7,183 nt of DNA, from assembly GCA_030586765.1 (NCBI GenBank), contig JAUQZZ010000101.1, forward strand, positions 1 to 7,183, in the 5' to 3' direction. The notes below the pieces were generated by a model. That model saw only the letters and a list, made by a program, of their open reading frames with translations. It did not search any database and was not told the origin of the DNA. The position numbers and the translations under genes are program-made. The DNA is from Candidatus Brocadiales bacterium (GTDB lineage Bacteria > Planctomycetota > Brocadiia > Brocadiales > Bathyanammoxibiaceae). Below, piece by piece: positions 3,903 through 7,183 of this stretch (within the stretch, counting starts at the first letter, position 1; each line of letters begins with the position of its first letter).

Positions 3903-4571
3903 TTAGGGCCTCTTTTTTGCTTTCATTATATACAAATCTCTGGAGTCTAAGAGTTCTACTGGTGTGAAATTACTTTCAAGAAAAAGCCACTCCATCTCTT
4001 CGGCTCCTGGCGAAATATCACCAGCCACTGCCCCACCAATCTTCTCGTGCATCGCATTTAGTTCTTCACTACCCAGGAGATTGCAAATTATCAAAACTCC
4101 TCCTGGTCTTAGCACCCGGAAGAATTCCTTAAGTGCGTCCATCTTGTTGTTTATGTGCGGGAACGTGCAAAAGCAGATTATTCTATCCAGACTCTCCGAT
4201 GGAAGGGGCATTTGAGTTATATCGGATTTTGCAAATGAAACGTTCCCACTATACTCCTTCTGTCTGGCTATCTCCAACATTTTCTGTGAAAAGTCCAAAC
4301 AATATACGTGGCCCCTATCCCCAACTGCCTTTAAAAGGAATGGTATGATTCGGCCCGTACCACAGCCGGCATCAAGGACAACTTCTCCCTCCTGAAGTCC
4401 GAACAATGGCACAATTTTTTCTATCTTGCCCAACTCTTCCTTACTGCAAGACGTTCCTTCCCACTGCTCTGCCATACTGTCAAAGAACATCTCCTTCTCT
4501 TCCTTTGCATCTACTGCACAGGCATTAGTTATCAATAACCAAAGAAGAGAAAGGACTATGAGTCTTTTCAT
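3903..4571 (-). CDS. exported class I SAM-dependent methyltransferase (copy B), 222 aa
   Basis: A complete methyltransferase domain follows an N-terminal signal peptide. The signal is MKRLIVLSLLWLLITNACAVDA, with possible cleavage after VDA (residue 22); the C18 context (TNAC) is not a good lipobox. Then come FFDSMAEQWEG (29-39), motif I VLDAGCGTG (65-73), VYCLDFS (89-95), KSDI (115-118), LDRIICF (128-134) and FFRVLRPGGVLIICN (150-164). These are the usual SAM-binding elements, all intact. Its ATG overlaps the stop of the TonB-domain gene (ATGA), so it is translationally coupled to the receptor operon. It is paralogous to copy A (about two-thirds identity). An exported SAM enzyme is unexpected because SAM is cytosolic. 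The segment may instead be an anchor, or the enzyme may act before export. Substrate unknown. Confidence 0.85.
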   Translation of the reverse strand: MKRLIVLSLLWLLITNACAVDAKEEKEMFFDSMAEQWEGTSCSKEELGKIEKIVPLFGLQEGEVVLDAGCGTGRIIPFLLKAVGDRGHVYCLDFSQKMLEIARQKEYSGNVSFAKSDITQMPLPSESLDRIICFCTFPHINNKMDALKEFFRVLRPGGVLIICNLLGSEELNAMHEKIGGAVAGDISPGAEEMEWLFLESNFTPVELLDSRDLYIMKAKKRP

Positions 4572-4948
4572 CTCTCTAATATTTTGAATCTAAAAGGGAT
4601 TATTAGCTTTGAATCCACAGACCTCCCAAGTACCCTTTCGGGAATTAACCTGCATTCCCTCAGAAAATCCAGCACAGATTGTTCCATTGGTGTACATCCG
4701 GACAATTCTACCACTTTTATTCCCCCATTCTCCCCAGAAGCCAGTAGTACGACCTCCACTACTACCCTACCTTCATGCCCCTTCCGAAGGCACTCTTTGG
4801 GATACTCAGGACGTCCTATACCTTCCACCCTGGCAGTAACGTTCTCCTCCAACGTATCTTCGCCTGCCCCGTCTGGTAAGACGACACTCGCCGGAATAGA
4901 ACACTGCAAAAGAATAGACAAACAGAGCCATAAGGCATTGTATTTCAT
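4568..4948 (-). CDS. mini-TonB: signal peptide plus TonB C-terminal domain, 126 aa
   Basis: Residues 46-124 match the TonB C-terminal domain pattern: RPEYPKECLRKGHEGRVVVE (46-65), GIKVVELSGCTPMEQSVLDF (76-95), RLIPERVLG (100-108) and IIPFRFKI (116-123). In canonical TonB this domain touches the TonB box of outer-membrane receptors. Here it follows a short hydrophobic segment (3-20) and about 25 linker residues. The proline/lysine-rich spacer that lets TonB span the periplasm is missing. Unusual for the domain are three cysteines (C53, C85, C99). The gene starts nine bases after the receptor's stop and overlaps the methyltransferase gene by four bases. It could be a dedicated short transducer, a periplasmic adaptor, or a TonB-fold protein with another binding role. 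Confidence 0.8.
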   Translation of the reverse strand: MKYNALWLCLSILLQCSIPASVVLPDGAGEDTLEENVTARVEGIGRPEYPKECLRKGHEGRVVVEVVLLASGENGGIKVVELSGCTPMEQSVLDFLRECRLIPERVLGRSVDSKLIIPFRFKILER

Positions 4949-4957
4949 CTTCGGCCA

Positions 4958-6907
4958 CTACCAGGAAAAGGTAAGTCCCCCATAGAAATTAGTCTCTGGC
5001 ATGGGGAAGCTCTTTTCTAGCTCATAGTTTTTGTTGGTAAGGTTCTCTACATTAGCAAATGCCTCCATAAATTTTGTTACCTTCTGCTTTAACTTCACGT
5101 TGACAAGGAAATAGTCTGGCAAGCGGTCTCTGTGGTTTATAGACCCAAAGAGTCTGTGGACGTATTCAGTGTTTACTCCTACTCCGAAGCCTTTGTAATC
5201 GTAGTGGAGACCAGTACCTATCTTGTGTTCAGGGCTGGCCAGGGTATTGTCGTCAGGGTCTAGAAAGGAATAATTGGTCCAAAAATTTAACCCCTTAAGA
5301 GGTTGAGTGTTGACATCCACCTCAAATCCACGATGGGTTGCATCGCCAGCGTTGAAAATCCTTGCGGTGGGTGGCCTGCCGGTAGTAGTTATTAAGTTGT
5401 TAACCTCTGTAATGAAGAACGTAAAGTTACAATCTATGTGTTTCTTCGGTGAATAATCAAGCCCCACTTCGTAGTTAGTAGAGGTCTCAGGTCTAAGCCC
5501 CGTACTTCTTGCAGGAAATGGGAAGAATAATTCGGACACCGTTGGGCTTCGGTAGCCCGTTGCTACAGAGCCACGCATTTTAAGCTGTGGTAACACCTTG
5601 TAAGAAATTCCACCCTGAGGTAGTAGCCTTCTACCAAACCTATTGTTGCTCAGAACCCTGGCCCCTGCACTAAGTTTCAACCGCTCCCACAAGGTTTGCT
5701 CGTCTATAATAAAGCCCGCCTCCTCCAGTATGAAATGGTCGCCGTAATCGGCTTTTATCTTCCTGTTTCTCGCATTTCCACCGAAATTTTTAATATCAAT
5801 ACCGGCTGTAATGGTATTCCCTTTTGTTAAGGCAAAGCTCTGGGAGAGAAACGTCCCCATGATTTGGTCTTGTGAACGGAAGCCGTCAAATATCAAGTGC
5901 TCTCCATCGCTTCCGTAGAGTTTGAGAATACCGTTTGTCCTGCCGAAATTATTTTCTAAGTCTAGAGATGCACCAACTCGGGCTAGAACCCTAGCCCAAT
6001 TATCTATCAAAGGCCGAGTAGTCGGGCCTGGGTTCAGGAACCTGGAAGAGATGGCCTGGGTGTCAAAAGTAAGCCGAAAATTACTGTTTAAATCGTAGCC
6101 CAAACGGAGGCTCTCATTATAGGCATAAAAGTCTGAATCTCTGCGGTCCCCATCGGTCTCTCTATACCTGCCTGTAAGGTAATAGTCAAACTTCCCCTGT
6201 TTCCCTCCGTGTTGGAACATGTAGTCCTGGGTGTTGAAGCTTCCGCCTGCCGCCGTAAATTTGCTTTCAAAACCCTCTGTGGTACGCCTCTTTGTAGTTA
6301 TATTAACCACACCGCCCATAGCTGCATCTCCATAAAGCGTTGAGGAGGAACCACGTATAACCTCTATCTCCTCAACGTTGTCAAGCGTGTAGGAGTCTGG
6401 AATCGGATGCCCGAACAGCCCCGTAAAATCAGGTCGCCCATTTACGTTTACGAGGACTTGCCGATTCGGTACGCCGCCGATTCCCCTTATGCTCAATTGA
6501 CCCGAACCCCCACTGCCAATGCCAAAACCCATTACTCCCTTTTCCCTAACGAACGCCCCGGGCGTTTTCTCCCTTATAATCTCCATCACTGTGTTAGCCG
6601 TTGAGTGTTCAATATCCTCTTTGCCAATGATTGTAATACTCTGCTCCATGTCTGGTAATTTCTTCTTTTGCGTTCCAAGCACCAAGATTTCCTCGGCCTC
6701 TCCGGACTCCTCCCCTTTTTTGACTGCCGGCTCCTCGGCCTTCTCTATCTTCCCTTTTTCTGTCTCTGTGGTCTGGGCATATACCTGGACAAGGGTAATA
6801 TTGCTCAAAAATAATATCACGAAAATTATAATAGTGCTACTAATTAGCAAAAATTTTTTATGCCAGTCCTTTGCCAGTAGTAGCCGTCGCCGTCGTGATA
6901 GAATCAT
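4958..6907 (-). CDS. TonB-dependent outer-membrane receptor, 649 aa
   Basis: A full-length receptor. It has a long basic n-region (RRRR at 5-8), a hydrophobic core (about 19-42) with likely cleavage near VYAQ (42-45), and an E/K-rich linker (47-72). A TonB-box-like stretch EEILVLGTQ (72-80) precedes the plug domain (about 85-205) with LSIRGIGG (138-145), VLVNVNGRP (151-159), IEVIRGSSSTLYGDAAMGGV (181-200) and VNITT. The beta-barrel runs to the end, including GSVATGYRSPTVSELFFP and SPKKHIDCNFTFF. The chain ends in LTFSW, the terminal aromatic expected for BAM-assembled barrels. Length is normal (600-700 aa). AAAGGAG eight bases before the ATG fixes the start. It is downstream of a barrel-protein gene (15 bp gap) and upstream of the mini-TonB. 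The motif GLFGHPIPD after the plug's NGRP resembles a receptor subgroup I have seen in environmental bacteria, but the ligand cannot be told from sequence. Confidence 0.95.
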   Translation of the reverse strand: MILSRRRRLLLAKDWHKKFLLISSTIIIFVILFLSNITLVQVYAQTTETEKGKIEKAEEPAVKKGEESGEAEEILVLGTQKKKLPDMEQSITIIGKEDIEHSTANTVMEIIREKTPGAFVREKGVMGFGIGSGGSGQLSIRGIGGVPNRQVLVNVNGRPDFTGLFGHPIPDSYTLDNVEEIEVIRGSSSTLYGDAAMGGVVNITTKRRTTEGFESKFTAAGGSFNTQDYMFQHGGKQGKFDYYLTGRYRETDGDRRDSDFYAYNESLRLGYDLNSNFRLTFDTQAISSRFLNPGPTTRPLIDNWARVLARVGASLDLENNFGRTNGILKLYGSDGEHLIFDGFRSQDQIMGTFLSQSFALTKGNTITAGIDIKNFGGNARNRKIKADYGDHFILEEAGFIIDEQTLWERLKLSAGARVLSNNRFGRRLLPQGGISYKVLPQLKMRGSVATGYRSPTVSELFFPFPARSTGLRPETSTNYEVGLDYSPKKHIDCNFTFFITEVNNLITTTGRPPTARIFNAGDATHRGFEVDVNTQPLKGLNFWTNYSFLDPDDNTLASPEHKIGTGLHYDYKGFGVGVNTEYVHRLFGSINHRDRLPDYFLVNVKLKQKVTKFMEAFANVENLTNKNYELEKSFPMPETNFYGGLTFSW

Positions 6908-6922
6908 TTCCTCTTCTCCTTT
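6908..6922 (-). promoter_or_regulatory. ribosome binding site of the TonB receptor in a 15-bp gap
   Basis: The gap between the preceding stop codon and the receptor ATG consists almost entirely of AAAGGAGAAGAGGAA on the sense strand. It holds a strong Shine-Dalgarno site eight bases from the start. There is no room for a promoter, so the receptor is transcribed from upstream. Confidence 0.8.
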
Positions 6923-7183
6923 CTATCTATTGAATGCGTTTCTGAATGCGTTTTTGAACGCCTTCCCGAACCCATGCACAAAGGCTGCATGGAAGGTAAC
7001 ATCGTCTGCCTCTTTTGTCAGCCCGGCCCCGATGCCCAGCTTCAGGACGGTTTCTCCTTTCATGTGCATGTACACCCCAGGGACAGCCTCTATCCTGGGG
7101 TCTGTGCCAAGGTCAAAGTTCCCCTGAAACTCTAGTCCTGTTTCCATCCAGCGCCTCCAGGGAAATATTGCCGGCCCTTTGGC
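6923..7183 (-). CDS. outer-membrane barrel-type protein, C-terminal 86 residues (5' end outside the window)
   Basis: The frame is open from the right edge (AKGPAIFPWRRWMETGLEFQ onward) to TAG at 6923-6925, so this is a C-terminal fragment; the internal ATG at 7147 is probably not the start. It shows alternating strands such as LEFQGNFDLG, EAVPGVYMHMKGETVLKLGI and VTFHAAFVHGF, with GAGLTKEADDV as a likely extracellular loop. This is typical of outer-membrane barrels; the ending resembles the phenol-degradation meta-pathway/transporter-like family as I recall it. The barrel would naturally end at FVHGF, but 14 residues (GKAFKNAFRNAFNR) follow, encoded by a 12-bp tandem repeat. It lies 15 bp upstream of the receptor and is probably in the same operon. 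Confidence 0.65.
   Translation of the reverse strand, partial: AKGPAIFPWRRWMETGLEFQGNFDLGTDPRIEAVPGVYMHMKGETVLKLGIGAGLTKEADDVTFHAAFVHGFGKAFKNAFRNAFNR
6931..6966. repeat. 12-bp tandem repeat (TGAATGCGTTTC) x3 at the 3' end of the barrel gene
   Basis: TGAATGCGTTTC (6931-6942), TGAATGCGTTTT (6943-6954) and TGAACGCCTTCC (6955-6966) are head-to-tail copies with increasing divergence. The period is a multiple of three, so copies can be gained or lost without frameshift. On the sense strand they encode the [KR]-x-A-F peptide repeats at the protein's C-terminus. Confidence 0.75.

Noticed and set aside
4584..4985. A 133-codon + strand frame antisense to the mini-TonB gene
   Set aside because: It mirrors a recognisable TonB domain on the other strand and has no ribosome binding site or known motif.
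6519..7127. A 202-codon open frame on the + strand antisense to the receptor and barrel genes
   Set aside because: It lies opposite two well-supported genes, spans their junction, and its peptide is serine/leucine-rich low-complexity typical of antisense shadows.

Overview
The window looks like chromosome from an uncultivated Gram-negative (diderm) bacterium. It encodes a TonB-dependent outer-membrane receptor, a TonB C-terminal domain protein and the end of a probable outer-membrane barrel. The gaps between genes hold many short, wordy palindromes and G-rich tracts. I associate that style of intergenic repeat with genomes of uncultivated lineages such as anammox-type Planctomycetota, Nitrospirota or Omnitrophota. 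This is an impression from memory; nothing here fixes the taxon. No rRNA, tRNA, CRISPR array, transposase or origin is visible.

Layout. (1) 1-136: a short leader, perhaps with the last codons of an upstream gene, and an 18-bp inverted repeat ending just before a strong ribosome binding site. (2) 137-625, + strand: a 162-aa protein resembling phage tail-completion or neck proteins, with no other phage gene in view. (3) 626-854: convergent intergenic region with a common MITE-like palindrome, an A/T hairpin and a G-quadruplex-type tract. (4) 855-2171, - strand: two close genes, a Myb/SANT-like 80-aa DNA-binding protein followed by an exported protein with two C-terminal SHOCT-type helical hairpins. 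(5) 2172-2624: 453 bp without a gene, holding a good sigma70-like promoter, a possible folded leader, a long imperfect palindrome and two G-quadruplex-type tracts. (6) 2625-7183, - strand: a transport-like cluster. In transcription order it is the C-terminus of an outer-membrane barrel protein (cut by the window edge), a TonB-dependent receptor, a mini-TonB C-terminal domain protein, an exported class I SAM methyltransferase (B), a 79-aa exported protein of unknown function, and a second, membrane-anchored paralogue of the methyltransferase (A). A repeat block able to form two hairpins separates the last two.

How the genes may work together. The first four genes of cluster (6) are spaced 15 bp, 9 bp and -4 bp (ATGA overlap), so they are almost certainly one transcript. 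The receptor would bring a scarce ligand (metal chelate, corrinoid, haem or similar) across the outer membrane, and the TonB-domain protein may take part in energising it. The two methyltransferases are the odd part. Both start with signal-peptide or membrane-anchor segments, although their cofactor, S-adenosylmethionine, is cytoplasmic. A receptor linked to a pair of envelope-directed methyltransferases and a tiny exported protein is the best candidate here for an undescribed system. Its substrate cannot be read from the sequence.
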